From: an uncultured Eubacteriales bacterium
Lineage (GTDB): Bacteria > Bacillota > Clostridia > Oscillospirales > CAG-272
NCBI GenBank assembly: GCA_934446365.1
Contig: CAKSDZ010000004.1
Coordinates: 1-64,000, forward strand
DNA: 64,000 nucleotides
Direction: 5' to 3'
In this document: piece after piece, positions 23,021-32,494 of the stretch
How positions within the stretch are numbered: the stretch's first letter is position 1
Layout: every line of letters begins with the position of its first letter
Program-made: the position numbers and the translations under genes
Notes under the pieces: model-generated
What the model was told of the DNA's origin: nothing
Seen by the model: the letters and a program-made list of their open reading frames with translations, nothing else
Database searches by the model: none

Positions 23021-23791
23021 TCAAGTGTTTTCCGAAAAATCATTCAATGAGCCGAAGCGATAGCCCTCCGACTCCCATATGGTCATCAGCTCGTCGAGAA
23101 TATCGGCGTTTGTTTTGGATGTGGGGTGCAGCAGAACGACGGCGCCGTTGTGGATGTTGTCACAGAGCAGCTTCTTCGCGTAGTCGGGAGAGGGCTGCTT
23201 GTTGTTGTCCCAATCCGCGTAGGCGAGGCTCCAAAATACGGTCGTATAGCCGAGCCGTTGGGCGCACGCGAGATTTTGCTCGTTGAATTTTCCCTCCGGC
23301 GGGCGGTAAAATTTCGCCATATCAAGGCCGGTTTTTTCCTTGTAGAGCTGTTCAAGCTCCGAGAGCTCGGCTTCAAATTCGGCGTCGGAAAGCTTTGTCA
23401 TGTCCTTGTGGTGCGCCGTATGATTGCAGACGAGATGGCCTTCCTCCGTCATGCGTATAACAAGCTCCGTGTTTCGCTTAATCAGATTGTCGAGCACGAA
23501 AAACGCGCCGGGCGCGTTGTGCTTTTTCAGAACGTCGAGGATCCTTTCCACGTTCCCGTTTTCATAGCCGGCGTCAAAGGTGAGATAGATGACCTTTTCC
23601 TCGGGGTCTTTCCCGAGAAAAACACCGCCGTTTTCGGTTACAAACGACATTTGCGGCTCGATGGTCGGGCGGATGTGATTTTTCTGTCTTTTGCAATACC
23701 AGCTCTGCGAAGAAGCCGCCGTGGCGGCAGAGGTGAACAGCACAAAAAGAGCGAGCATTGAGCATAAGATTTTCGATTTTAGCAATTTCAT
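23021..23791 (-). CDS. pdaA: Delta-lactam-biosynthetic de-N-acetylase, PdaA-like
   Basis: A 256-residue NodB-domain protein resembling PdaA, which removes acetyl from muramic acid so that spore cortex delta-lactam can form. A signal peptide (MKLLKSKILCSMLALFVLF) is followed by PdaA-type motifs: YLTFDAGYENGN (Ala in place of the usual second Asp, characteristic of PdaA), HLVCNHTAHHKDM, KFYRPPEGKFNE, TVFWSLAYADWDNN and GAVVLLHPTS. Start taken at ATG 23791 with GGAGAA upstream; a longer frame upstream has no signal peptide at its start. Its presence fits the sporulation genes in the window. Confidence 0.9.
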   Translation of the reverse strand: MKLLKSKILCSMLALFVLFTSAATAASSQSWYCKRQKNHIRPTIEPQMSFVTENGGVFLGKDPEEKVIYLTFDAGYENGNVERILDVLKKHNAPGAFFVLDNLIKRNTELVIRMTEEGHLVCNHTAHHKDMTKLSDAEFEAELSELEQLYKEKTGLDMAKFYRPPEGKFNEQNLACAQRLGYTTVFWSLAYADWDNNKQPSPDYAKKLLCDNIHNGAVVLLHPTSKTNADILDELMTIWESEGYRFGSLNDFSENT

Positions 23792-24080
23792 TGTATGTGA
23801 TTCTCCTAAATCAGATGGCGGCCCGCCGCGGCAGTCCGCCGCATCAAAACGATTCTGCCGACTGCGGCTTCGTTTTGATAAAATGCCGCCGAAGCTTTCA
23901 AGATGGATTTTACTCCTTACTTGAAAGTTTTTGCCGATGGAGCGGAAATACACCTTGAAAAATTTTCAAGAGCCGGGGGAGTGTTGCATTTTCTGTTAAA
24001 AAGCGGTATAATGCCTTTATACGGCGCCGGTATTCCGGTAAAAGCCGTTTACTATGAGCATGAATATAAGGGAGAATTTT

Positions 24081-24590
24081 ATGGCAAAGATTCATGTTGT
24101 GCTTGTCGAGCCGGAAATTCCGCAGAATACGGGAAACATCGCAAGGACCTGCTCCGCGACGGGTGCTGTGCTCCATCTTGTCCGTCCGCTGGGGTTTGAA
24201 ATCGACGACCGCAAGCTCAAACGCGCGGGGCTGGATTACTGGAATACGCTTGAAATTTATTTTTACGATTCGCTTGCGGATTTCATGCGGCAGCATGAGG
24301 ACGATGCGCTTTGGTTTTTCACGACGAAAGCAAGCCGTGTCTACACCGAGATGGAGGTCGGATCGCGGGATATTTATCTTGTGTTCGGCAAGGAGACGAA
24401 AGGGCTGCCGGAGGAGCTTACCGCGGCGCATTTTGACCGCAGCGTGCGGATTCCGATGCTCTCCGATAAGAGGAGCCTGAATCTCTCCAACAGCGCGGCG
24501 ATCGCTGTCTATGAGGTTCTGCGTCAGACTCACTTTGAAGGGATGAAAACCGACGGGGAAGTTCTTGCCGCACGCGCCGAAATCCAATGA
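24081..24590 (+). CDS. trmL: tRNA (cytidine(34)-2'-O)-methyltransferase
   Basis: A 169-residue SPOUT-class methyltransferase (TrmL/YibK) that 2'-O-methylates the wobble base of tRNA-Leu isoacceptors. Family markers: HVVLVEPEIPQNTGNIARTC at the N-terminus, LHLVRPLGFEIDDRKLKRAGLDYW, then the knot motifs LVFGKETKGLP near 110 and IPMLSDKRSLNLSNSAAIAVYE near 130. ATG 24081 follows AAGGGAGA; an upstream in-frame ATG has no site. It is a single gene between the deacetylase and secA. Confidence 0.94.
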   Translation: MAKIHVVLVEPEIPQNTGNIARTCSATGAVLHLVRPLGFEIDDRKLKRAGLDYWNTLEIYFYDSLADFMRQHEDDALWFFTTKASRVYTEMEVGSRDIYLVFGKETKGLPEELTAAHFDRSVRIPMLSDKRSLNLSNSAAIAVYEVLRQTHFEGMKTDGEVLAARAEIQ

Positions 24591-24716
24591 TTTATTCGGC
24601 TGTATAATAAGATATAATACAGATGTATGAAAAATATGAATCGGGAACAGGCCGATTTTCCTCGGAATTTTGCCGTAAAACGGAATTTGTTTACAAATTT
24701 ATATAGTAATTTTATC

Positions 24717-24732
24717 GGATTCATGATATAAT
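24717..24732 (+). promoter_or_regulatory. Extended -10 promoter candidate for secA
   Basis: TGATATAAT fits TGnTATAAT, an extended -10 that can work with a poor -35; no good -35 lies 17 bp upstream. Confidence 0.45.
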
Positions 24733-24839
24733 TACTCTGATATATTATTAAGATATCGGGGATTTATCATTCAAAAAACGCCGCTTTATGAAACGGAATC
24801 ATAAATTTGCAGAGCTTGCGGAAAGGAAACAATAGAATC

Positions 24840-27572
24840 ATGTCACTTGCAGATAAAATCTTCGGCACATACAGCGAAAGACAAATCAAAAAAATCATTC
24901 CGACGGTGGATAAAATCGAAGCGCTCGCGGAGACCTACGGCGCGATGAGCGACGGGGAGCTGCGTGCCGTTACGGAAACGCTTCGGGGACGGCTTGACGC
25001 GGGGGAAACGCTCGACGACATCCTGCCGGACGCCTTTGCCGCCGTGCGTGAGGCGGCGGACCGCGTACTCGGCAAGCGTCCGTTCCGTGTGCAGCTGCTC
25101 GGCGGCATCATTCTCCATCAGGGACGCATCGCCGAAATGAAAACCGGTGAGGGAAAGACGCTCGTCGCGACAATGCCGGCATATCTCAACGCGCTTTCGG
25201 GGAAGGGCGTTCATATCGTCACGGTCAACGACTACCTCGCACGCCGCGACAGCGAGGAGATGGGCAGGGTATACGGCTTTCTCGGGCTGAAAACGGGACT
25301 GATCGTCCACGGCCAGACCTCCGCGGAAAAGCGGGCAGCCTATGCGGCGGACATCACCTACGGAACCAATAACGAAATCGGTTTCGATTATCTGCGCGAC
25401 AACATGGTGACCTACAAGGAGGAGCTGACGCAGCGCGGCTATCATTTCGCCATCGTGGACGAGGTCGACTCCATTCTCATCGACGAAGCGCGCACGCCGC
25501 TGATTATATCCGGCCGCGGCGCCCAGTCGAACGAGCTGTACCAGAAGGCGGAGAGCTTTGTCCGCACGCTGCGCGCGCTGAAAGTCAAGGAGATGGATAC
25601 GAAATCCGACAATGAGGACGTTGCGGAGGATTATATCGTCGATGAAAAGGCGAAGCGCACGGTGCTGACGCGTCACGGTGTGGAAAAGGCAGAGGAATTT
25701 TTCGGATTGGAGAACCTTTCCGATCCGGAGAACGTCACGATCAATCACCACATCATGCAGGCGCTCCATGCGCACGGCGTCATGAAGCGGGACGTGGATT
25801 ATGTCGTCACCACCGACGGCAAGGTGCTCATCGTCGATGCTTTCACAGGACGTATTATGCCCGGCCGCCGCTTCTCGGACGGTCTGCATCAGGCGATCGA
25901 GGCGAAGGAGAACGTCAAGATTCAGAATGAAAATCAAACGCTCGCGACCATCACGTTCCAAAACTTTTTCAGGCTTTACACCAAGCTTTCCGGTATGACG
26001 GGAACCGCGCTGACGGAGGAGGACGAGTTCCGCGAGATTTACGGGCTGGACGTCATCGAGGTGCCTACCAACAAGCCGATGATCCGGCTTGACCGGCACG
26101 ACGTCGTTTATAAAAATCAGTCGGGAAAATACCGCGCTATCATCGCACAGATCGAGGAATGCCATCAAAAAGGGCAGCCGGTGCTGGTCGGCACGGTTTC
26201 CGTCGATAAATCCGAATATCTTTCCTCTTTACTGAAAAAACAGGGCATCCCGCACAACGTGCTCAACGCCAAGCAGCACGAGCGCGAAGCGGAAATCGTG
26301 GCGCAGGCGGGCAAATTCGGCGCCGTCACCATTTCGACGAACATGGCGGGACGCGGTACGGATATCATGCTCGGCGGAAACGCGGAGTTCCTTGCCAAAA
26401 TCGATCTGAAAAAGAACGGGTACAGCGAGGAGGAAATCGCTGCGGCGACGGGAATGTCGGACGAGATCGACGAGCGCTGCGCCGAAGCGCGCGCGCTGTT
26501 CCGCGAGCGGCTTGAAAAGTATAAGGAGCAGATCGCGCCGGAGGCGGCTCGTGTCCGCGCCGCGGGCGGACTCTTTATTCTCGGTACGGAGCGCCACGAG
26601 AGCCGCCGCATCGACAATCAGCTTCGCGGCCGTTCGGGCCGTCAGGGCGATCCCGGTGAGAGCCGATTCTACCTTTCCTTGGAGGACGACCTCATGCGCC
26701 TGTTCGGAAGCGAGCGCATCCTCGGAATCATTGACCGCTTGGGGCTTGACGAGGACCAGCCGATCGACGCGAAGATTCTTTCGGGCTCCATTGAAAACGC
26801 TCAAAAGCGTTTGGAGAGTGAAAACTTTAACCGCCGCAAGACCGTGCTTGAATATGACGACGTGATGAATCAGCAGAGAAACGTCATTTATAAGCAGCGC
26901 CGTGAGGTGCTCGACGGCGAGGATATCAGCGGGAAAATCCAGTCCATGCTGGAAAAATCGATTACGGAAAAGCTCGATGCCTGCATGGGTGAGGGCGGCT
27001 TCGACGTCATGGCGGCAAGGGAGCTGCTGCTTTGGATCACGACGCCGGACGATTTCCATGACGGCGTCACGAAAGAGGAGCTTGAAAATACGCTTCTCGA
27101 CCGCGTTCATTCGCTTTATGAAAGGCAGGAGGCGGTGTTCGGGGAGCGGATGCGCGAGCTCGAACGCGTCGCGCTGCTGCGTGCCGTCGATACGAACTGG
27201 ATGGTGCATCTCGACGCGATGGACGATCTGCGCGACGGCGTGGGACTGAACTCTTTCGCGCAGCGCAATCCTCTGACGGAATATCGGATTTCCTCCGGCG
27301 AGATGTTTGACGATATGATCGATAAAATCCGCACGGACACCGTGCGCATGGTCCTGTTTGCCAAGCCTGCGGAGGAGCTGCGCCGCAAAGAGGTTGCCAA
27401 ACAGAAATCCGCGGAGCTTGCCGCGGTCGGCGGTGAAAAGGCAAAGCCGCGTCCCGTGGTGAGACGGGCTTCGGAGCGGGTCGGACGCAACGATCCGTGC
27501 CCCTGCGGCAGCGGTAAGAAATATAAGCAGTGCTGCGGAAAACCGGGCGGCAGTGCGCACGAAGAATCGTAA
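24840..27572 (+). CDS. secA: Preprotein translocase ATPase SecA
   Basis: A 910-residue SecA, the motor that drives proteins through SecYEG. Walker A is AEMKTGEGKTLVATMPAYLNAL near residue 100; the DEAD-like Walker B is VDEVDSILIDEARTPLIISG near 207; NMAGRGTDIMLGGN near 500 and GRSGRQGDPGESRFYLSLEDDLMR near 605 complete the ATPase. The end carries the zinc-binding SEC-C motif CPCGSGKKYKQCCGK. The length is usual. ATG 24840 follows GAAAGGAAA. Membrane protein genes and signal peptidase I follow on the same strand, so the stretch has a secretion flavour. Confidence 0.98.
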   Translation: MSLADKIFGTYSERQIKKIIPTVDKIEALAETYGAMSDGELRAVTETLRGRLDAGETLDDILPDAFAAVREAADRVLGKRPFRVQLLGGIILHQGRIAEMKTGEGKTLVATMPAYLNALSGKGVHIVTVNDYLARRDSEEMGRVYGFLGLKTGLIVHGQTSAEKRAAYAADITYGTNNEIGFDYLRDNMVTYKEELTQRGYHFAIVDEVDSILIDEARTPLIISGRGAQSNELYQKAESFVRTLRALKVKEMDTKSDNEDVAEDYIVDEKAKRTVLTRHGVEKAEEFFGLENLSDPENVTINHHIMQALHAHGVMKRDVDYVVTTDGKVLIVDAFTGRIMPGRRFSDGLHQAIEAKENVKIQNENQTLATITFQNFFRLYTKLSGMTGTALTEEDEFREIYGLDVIEVPTNKPMIRLDRHDVVYKNQSGKYRAIIAQIEECHQKGQPVLVGTVSVDKSEYLSSLLKKQGIPHNVLNAKQHEREAEIVAQAGKFGAVTISTNMAGRGTDIMLGGNAEFLAKIDLKKNGYSEEEIAAATGMSDEIDERCAEARALFRERLEKYKEQIAPEAARVRAAGGLFILGTERHESRRIDNQLRGRSGRQGDPGESRFYLSLEDDLMRLFGSERILGIIDRLGLDEDQPIDAKILSGSIENAQKRLESENFNRRKTVLEYDDVMNQQRNVIYKQRREVLDGEDISGKIQSMLEKSITEKLDACMGEGGFDVMAARELLLWITTPDDFHDGVTKEELENTLLDRVHSLYERQEAVFGERMRELERVALLRAVDTNWMVHLDAMDDLRDGVGLNSFAQRNPLTEYRISSGEMFDDMIDKIRTDTVRMVLFAKPAEELRRKEVAKQKSAELAAVGGEKAKPRPVVRRASERVGRNDPCPCGSGKKYKQCCGKPGGSAHEES

Positions 27573-27619
27573 GAAAAAACAAAGGACAGCCGGCGGCGCC
27601 GGCGGAGGGAGCTTCGGAA

Positions 27620-28294
27620 ATGGGTTTTGGGTGGATGTTTCTCGGCTATATGCTGCTTTTGAAGACGAATCTTGAATTTCTCGGCATTCCGCTCGACATT
27701 ACTCCGGATGTGATCGGCTTTTTGCTCATGGCGCGCGGCTTTACCGTCGCATCGGAGCACTGTGACTGCTTCCGCACGACAAAAACGCTTTCTTTTGTCG
27801 GGATTCCCGTTTCGGCCGTCGTGATTCTGATTGACGCTTTGGCGGCGCTGAACGTCTTTTCGCTTCCTGCACCCGTTTCGACGGTCATTTCCTATGTATA
27901 TTCCTTTTTCCTTGTCATTTTCACGCTTTGTTTTCTGCGCTCGCTTTATCAGATTACGGAGGAAACGGGAATTGAGCGCCTGAGGAAAAAATCGGTGAGA
28001 TGCATGATTTATACGGTGATTCTGTTCTTCGTCGGGCATGCGCTTTCCGGTATCCTTGCGATGTTCGGCGCGGACCCTGCCGCGTACAATGCGACGGCAT
28101 TTGAAATCCTTGCCGGCGCCGTATATGTGCTCATCAACGCCTCGCTCATTTTCTCCTGTTATATGTGGATATGCCTTGAAGGGGATGAGGATATGCCCGA
28201 TACGAGGAAGCATAAATATAAGACGCCGATTGATTATTTTGAGCGGAAAAAAGCGAATAATAACGATAAACCGAATCATAAGAAAAAACGCTGA
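27620..28294 (+). CDS. Membrane protein of unknown function
   Basis: A 224-residue protein with about six membrane helices and a basic C-terminal tail (YFERKKANNNDKPNHKKKR). Its start, MGFGWMFLGYMLLLKTNLEF, leads into LDITPDVIGFLLMARGF; the next gene begins with a matching LIDVLPDVIGYLLILKGL, so the two are related at their N-termini. ATG 27620 follows GGAGGGAG. Same strand as secA and lepB, with a 47-bp gap from secA. No family name is claimed. Confidence 0.8.
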   Translation: MGFGWMFLGYMLLLKTNLEFLGIPLDITPDVIGFLLMARGFTVASEHCDCFRTTKTLSFVGIPVSAVVILIDALAALNVFSLPAPVSTVISYVYSFFLVIFTLCFLRSLYQITEETGIERLRKKSVRCMIYTVILFFVGHALSGILAMFGADPAAYNATAFEILAGAVYVLINASLIFSCYMWICLEGDEDMPDTRKHKYKTPIDYFERKKANNNDKPNHKKKR

Positions 28295-28332
28295 GCGGGA
28301 GCCGCGAGAGGAGAGGGGGAATCGGCAGGGAT

Positions 28333-29883
28333 ATGAATATCGGATATTTGATTGCGGGATGCATTTTTCTGTTCAATCCGACGGTGAATCTGATCGATGT
28401 GCTGCCGGATGTGATCGGATATCTCCTCATCCTGAAAGGGCTTGACAAGCTTTCCGATTTGGACGGAAGGCTGCGCTTGGCAAAGCGGAAGTTTAAGGCC
28501 GCGGCGTGGATTGCCGGTGTCAAGTTCCTTGTGATGTTTTTGACGCCGGTCATGGATTCGACATGGTATCTGCTGCTCGCCTTTTCTTTCGGCGTTTTGG
28601 AGCTGATTTATGGAATCCCCGCGTTTGTCGAACTGTTCGGCGGGATTTCCTATCTCGAAATGCGGCATACGAAGCACAAAACCCGCCGCACGGAGGAAGC
28701 CAAGCCGCTGTTCGGCGGAACCTTCGACAAGACGGAGTTTGCGGACGGCACCGCCTATTTCGAGCTTTATGAAAGACGGGGAACGGAAAGCATGCCTCCC
28801 TCGTTTGAGGAAACGGTCTCATTTGCGGACGGGACGGCAAGGCTGTGTGTTTCCGACGCCGGCTTCTCCTCCCGGACAAACGATAAAACGGTCTATCTTT
28901 ACGAATCGGATGAGGCGCGTGTTATCAGCGTGATTTTTGTCGTGGTGCGCGCCGTCTGTGCCTGTCTGCCGGAAATCACGGCGCTGTTCGGCATAGAGCC
29001 CGGCGCTGCGCGCGATTATACGGGTATGCGGTCGGTTTTGGCGGCTCTGCTCGGCGTGGTCTCGCTTGTATTCGGCGTCATATGGCTTGTGAGAATGCTC
29101 CGGTACTTTACGAATTTTCAAAAGGACACCCGTTTTGTTTCGGCGCTGGAAGAAAAATATGCGGCGGAGATTCTGACGGACGAGCTGCTTTGGACCAAAC
29201 GAAAGACGTCTGCGTTCTGCTCGCTTTCGATTGTCGCATTCGTGTTCTTCTTATGTATGCCGCTTGACGGCGTGCTGATTGACAATCATGCGCTGGATTC
29301 GTTTTTCTTTATGCCGGAGTTTTTGTGGGGCGCTGTCATGACCGCCGCGTTTTATGCGGCCGGAGAATATGCGCCGCGTCGGCGCGTATCGGCTATAAAG
29401 GCCTCTCTGTTTTTGATTTTTTCGGCGGTATCCTACGGACTGCTGATTCGATATTCGGAAAAATATGCGGTTTTGGCGTTCCCGTTTCAGGGAGAGGGCT
29501 TCCTGCCGCTTTACGCCGCTTATATGGGCTTTTTTGTGCTGGCCTTTGTCATGTATCTCTTGCTCATTCCGGAAAAGCGGCGCGTTTATCTGAGCCTTGC
29601 ACAGCGTGCGGCGGAGATGTCCTCCTCGGGGCTGCATGAGATGGCGGAACGGAAAAAAGAGGAGACACTGCGCGGGCTTAAAAAAGCGATTCTATGCAAT
29701 ACGGTGCTGGAATCGATATACGCGGTGGTCAGCATCGCCTGTATGGCGGTGGTGCCGCTGTCCGAGGAATATACGGTATGCGGCCTTTCATGGCTTTTCC
29801 GCCTGCTGTTCGGTGTGATTCTGATGATAAGCGGCGCCGTGATTTCGGGAAAGCTGAACAGAGAGTTAGAAAGGGTGATATAA
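28333..29883 (+). CDS. Large membrane protein related to its upstream neighbour
   Basis: A 516-residue protein with an N-terminal membrane region of about four helices, a soluble segment at about residues 115-195 (rich in acidic and Thr residues, for example GGTFDKTEFADGTAYFELYE), and seven or more further helices. The motif LPDVIGYLLILKGLDKLSDL near residue 25 mirrors the upstream protein. The stop codon is 4 bases from the start of lepB, so it is probably transcribed with the signal peptidase. I do not recognise a family; a role in envelope biology is only a guess from location. Confidence 0.8.
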   Translation: MNIGYLIAGCIFLFNPTVNLIDVLPDVIGYLLILKGLDKLSDLDGRLRLAKRKFKAAAWIAGVKFLVMFLTPVMDSTWYLLLAFSFGVLELIYGIPAFVELFGGISYLEMRHTKHKTRRTEEAKPLFGGTFDKTEFADGTAYFELYERRGTESMPPSFEETVSFADGTARLCVSDAGFSSRTNDKTVYLYESDEARVISVIFVVVRAVCACLPEITALFGIEPGAARDYTGMRSVLAALLGVVSLVFGVIWLVRMLRYFTNFQKDTRFVSALEEKYAAEILTDELLWTKRKTSAFCSLSIVAFVFFLCMPLDGVLIDNHALDSFFFMPEFLWGAVMTAAFYAAGEYAPRRRVSAIKASLFLIFSAVSYGLLIRYSEKYAVLAFPFQGEGFLPLYAAYMGFFVLAFVMYLLLIPEKRRVYLSLAQRAAEMSSSGLHEMAERKKEETLRGLKKAILCNTVLESIYAVVSIACMAVVPLSEEYTVCGLSWLFRLLFGVILMISGAVISGKLNRELERVI

Positions 29884-29886
29884 ACT

Positions 29887-30480
29887 ATGGATGAAAACAA
29901 GGTTGCGGAGCCGGAGGCGCCGGTTCCTGCGAAAAAAAAGCCGACACTGCTCGAAAATATTTACGATTGGTTCGAGGTCGTCTGTGTCGCAGCGGTTATC
30001 GTCGTTTTGATTTTTACGTTCGTGGGACGCATGGCGACGGTAAACGGCACCTCGATGACGGATACGCTTGCGCACGGCGACCGACTGATCGTTACCAATC
30101 TCTTTTATACGCCGAAGCGGTATGATATCGTTGTTGTCCAAAAGCAGGACGGCTATTATTCCGACGAGCTTTTGGTCAAGCGTGTTATCGCGACGGGCGG
30201 GGAGACAATCACCTTCGATTTTGAAAACTGGACGGTATCCGTAAACGGCATGACGCTCTATGAGCCGTATGTGAAACGTGTCTACGGAAGCATGGACAGG
30301 GAGGACATCAGCGGCTATACCGTGACGGTGCCGGAGGGCTATTATTTCGTCATGGGAGACAACCGCAACGGATCGACGGACAGCCGCTCCAAAATGGTCG
30401 GCTTCGTCAAGGAAAGTGAGATTGTGGGACGTGTGGTGTTCCGTGTGTTCCCGTTTCAGACGATCGGCACTTTGAATTAA
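29887..30480 (+). CDS. lepB: Signal peptidase I
   Basis: A 197-residue type I signal peptidase, the membrane serine protease that removes Sec signal peptides. A single N-terminal membrane anchor (VVCVAAVIVVLIFTFVG) is followed by the catalytic-Ser box NGTSMTDTL, the catalytic-Lys box LLVKRVIATGGETI, and the family box FVMGDNRNGSTDSR. The Ser box reads SMTD rather than the usual SMxP. Length and topology match Gram-positive SipS-type enzymes. Confidence 0.95.
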   Translation: MDENKVAEPEAPVPAKKKPTLLENIYDWFEVVCVAAVIVVLIFTFVGRMATVNGTSMTDTLAHGDRLIVTNLFYTPKRYDIVVVQKQDGYYSDELLVKRVIATGGETITFDFENWTVSVNGMTLYEPYVKRVYGSMDREDISGYTVTVPEGYYFVMGDNRNGSTDSRSKMVGFVKESEIVGRVVFRVFPFQTIGTLN

Positions 30481-30511
30481 AACAGGAATCGGACAAAACG
30501 GGAGGAATGAT

Positions 30512-31381
30512 ATGCCGTCTGAGAGAATACAGTGGTTCCCGGGTCATATGGCGAAAACGCGGCGCTTGATTGCGGAGAATCTGAAAGATGTGGACCTCGT
30601 GTTCGAGCTGCTTGACGCGAGGATTCCGAGAAGCTCCGAAAATCCGGAGATTGCAGGACTGACGGCGGGACGTCCGCGGCTGACGCTGCTTTCCAAGTCG
30701 TCGCTTGCAGACCCCTCTGTGACGGAAGCATGGAAAAAAAGCTTTCGGGAGTCGGGGGCGGCGTGTATTTTTTACGACTGCCGCACGGGCGAGGGCATTT
30801 CCGAAATCGCTCCGGCCGTGCGCCGTCTTTGCGCGGACAAGCTGCAAAAATACCGCGAACGCGGCATGGAGGGCAGACGCCTGCGCGCGATGATTGTCGG
30901 CATTCCGAACGTCGGAAAAAGCTCGCTCATCAATCGGTTGTCCGCGGCAAGCAAGGCCAAGGTGGAGGACCGTCCGGGCGTGACCTTGAATAAGCAATGG
31001 GTCACGACCGCACTCGGCTTCGACCTGCTCGATATGCCGGGCGTTTTGTGGCCGAAGTTCGACGACCGGACGGTCGGGGAAAATTTGGCGCTGACGGGAG
31101 CTATCCGCGATGAGATTATGGATGTGGAGATGCTTGCCTGCGTGCTTTGCGGCAGGCTTCGCACTGCTTACCCCGCAATGTTTGCCGCACGCTATAAATT
31201 TGAGGAGACCGCGGTTCAGGAGCTGACGGACGCGGCGCTTGTGGAGCATATCGGCAGGCGGCGCGGATTTCTTGTTTCCGGCGGCGAGGTGGATTTCCTG
31301 CGCACCGCGAATATGCTGCTCGACGAATTCCGGGCCGGAAAGATCGGACGCATCACACTGGAATCGCCGGAGACAAGCTGA
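30512..31381 (+). CDS. rbgA: Ribosome biogenesis GTPase RbgA (YlqF)
   Basis: A 289-residue circularly permuted GTPase that helps late 50S assembly. The family start is IQWFPGHMAKTRRLI; DLVFELLDARIPRSSENPE follows, then the permuted order G4-G1-G3 with G1 GIPNVGKSSLINRL near 130 and G3 DMPG near 175. The G4 position reads LLSKSSLAD, where the usual motif is NKxD, so both the Asn and Asp are replaced by Ser. The protein is otherwise full length. It sits between lepB and rnhB, the same order as in Bacillus (ylqF-rnhB). Confidence 0.93.
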   Translation: MPSERIQWFPGHMAKTRRLIAENLKDVDLVFELLDARIPRSSENPEIAGLTAGRPRLTLLSKSSLADPSVTEAWKKSFRESGAACIFYDCRTGEGISEIAPAVRRLCADKLQKYRERGMEGRRLRAMIVGIPNVGKSSLINRLSAASKAKVEDRPGVTLNKQWVTTALGFDLLDMPGVLWPKFDDRTVGENLALTGAIRDEIMDVEMLACVLCGRLRTAYPAMFAARYKFEETAVQELTDAALVEHIGRRRGFLVSGGEVDFLRTANMLLDEFRAGKIGRITLESPETS

Positions 31382-31478
31382 GGCTTTTTCTAAGTTGTCA
31401 CAAAGGGATGAAAAATGTTCATGCGGCGGGATACGCCGCGGAAAACTTTCATATAAAAGAAATTTGATCGGAGGGGAA

Positions 31479-32093
31479 ATGCTCGACTTTACATATGTGA
31501 ATGAATGCTATGCGGCGGGATACACCGCCGTATGCGGCATCGACGAGGCGGGACGCGGACCGCTCGCGGGCAACGTCGTCGCGGCGGCGGTCATTCTGCC
31601 GCACGGCCTTTTCATCGAGGGGCTGAACGACTCCAAAAAGCTTTCGGAAAAAAAGAGGGAAGCGCTTTTCGAGGTCATTATGAGAGAGGCCGTCACCTCC
31701 GTTGCGTGGGCGACGCCCGCCGAAATCGATGAGCTTAACATCCTGAACGCGACCATGCTGGCGATGAACCGCGCCGTCAAGGGACTTCCCGTACCGGCGG
31801 ATTTTGCGCTGATCGACGGGAACACGGCGCGCGGCTTTGAAATCCCGACGAGGACCATCGTCGGCGGGGATGCGAAATGTCCCTCCGTCGCGGCGGCCTC
31901 TATTCTTGCCAAGGTGACGCGGGACAGACAGTGCCTTCTGCTGGACAGCCTGTATCCGGAATACGGCTTTGCCCGTCATAAGGGCTATCCCACAAAGGAG
32001 CATATGGCAAAGGTCGTGGAGCTCGGTCCCTGTCCGGAGCATAGGCGGAGCTTTCTCTCCTTTGCGGAACGGATGAAGCATGAAAAATCATGA
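31479..32093 (+). CDS. rnhB: Ribonuclease HII
   Basis: A 204-residue RNase HII that cuts RNA in RNA-DNA hybrids and removes misincorporated ribonucleotides. GIDEAGRGPLAG near residue 20 holds the first catalytic Asp-Glu pair; LIDGN near 112 and SVAAASILAKVTRDR near 135 carry further active-site residues. ATG 31479 follows GGAGGGG. The 3' end overlaps the next gene by 14 bases. An imperfect GCGGCG/CGCCGC hairpin in the leader (31421-31440) has unknown significance. Confidence 0.95.
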   Translation: MLDFTYVNECYAAGYTAVCGIDEAGRGPLAGNVVAAAVILPHGLFIEGLNDSKKLSEKKREALFEVIMREAVTSVAWATPAEIDELNILNATMLAMNRAVKGLPVPADFALIDGNTARGFEIPTRTIVGGDAKCPSVAAASILAKVTRDRQCLLLDSLYPEYGFARHKGYPTKEHMAKVVELGPCPEHRRSFLSFAERMKHEKS

Positions 32094-32463
32094 GGTTGGC
32101 GCCGCGGGCGAGGCGCTTGCCTGCGAATACCTCGGCTCTATCGGATATTCGGTCATCTGCCGGAATTACCGGAGCGGGCATCTCGAAACGGATATTATCT
32201 GTGAGAACGAAACGCATATTCTGTTCGTAGAGGTCAAAAGCCGTGTGGATACGGGCTTTCCGTCGAAATACGGCAGGCCGGGGGCTGCGGTGGACGACAG
32301 AAAAAAGCGGCACATAACGGAATGTGCCAAGGAATATATTTATAAAAACAAACCGACGAAAAAGCCGCGCATCGATGTGATCGAGGTCTATCTGACGCTT
32401 CGTGACGGACGGTATGTTCTCTCGAAGAGGGGAATCCGTCATATCCCAAATGCCTTGTGCTGA
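32080..32463 (+). CDS. YraN/UPF0102 family nuclease-fold protein
   Basis: A 127-residue UPF0102 protein with a restriction-endonuclease-like fold. Family motifs: GAAGEALACEYLGSIGYSVICRNYR near the start, ETDIICENETHILFVEVKSR near 45, which contains the D-x-n-ExK catalytic-type core, and RHITECAKEYI. It overlaps rnhB, the usual neighbour in many bacteria. Biochemical role is unestablished in most species; a DNA-processing role is often assumed. Confidence 0.9.
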   Translation: MKNHEVGAAGEALACEYLGSIGYSVICRNYRSGHLETDIICENETHILFVEVKSRVDTGFPSKYGRPGAAVDDRKKRHITECAKEYIYKNKPTKKPRIDVIEVYLTLRDGRYVLSKRGIRHIPNALC

Positions 32464-32494
32464 CGGCGCCTCTTGTGCGGCGATGGAGGATTTT

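Noticed and set aside
24843..26168. Minus-strand 441-codon frame opposite secA
   Set aside because: It mirrors secA, which has all its motifs; there is no ribosome binding site and no domain.
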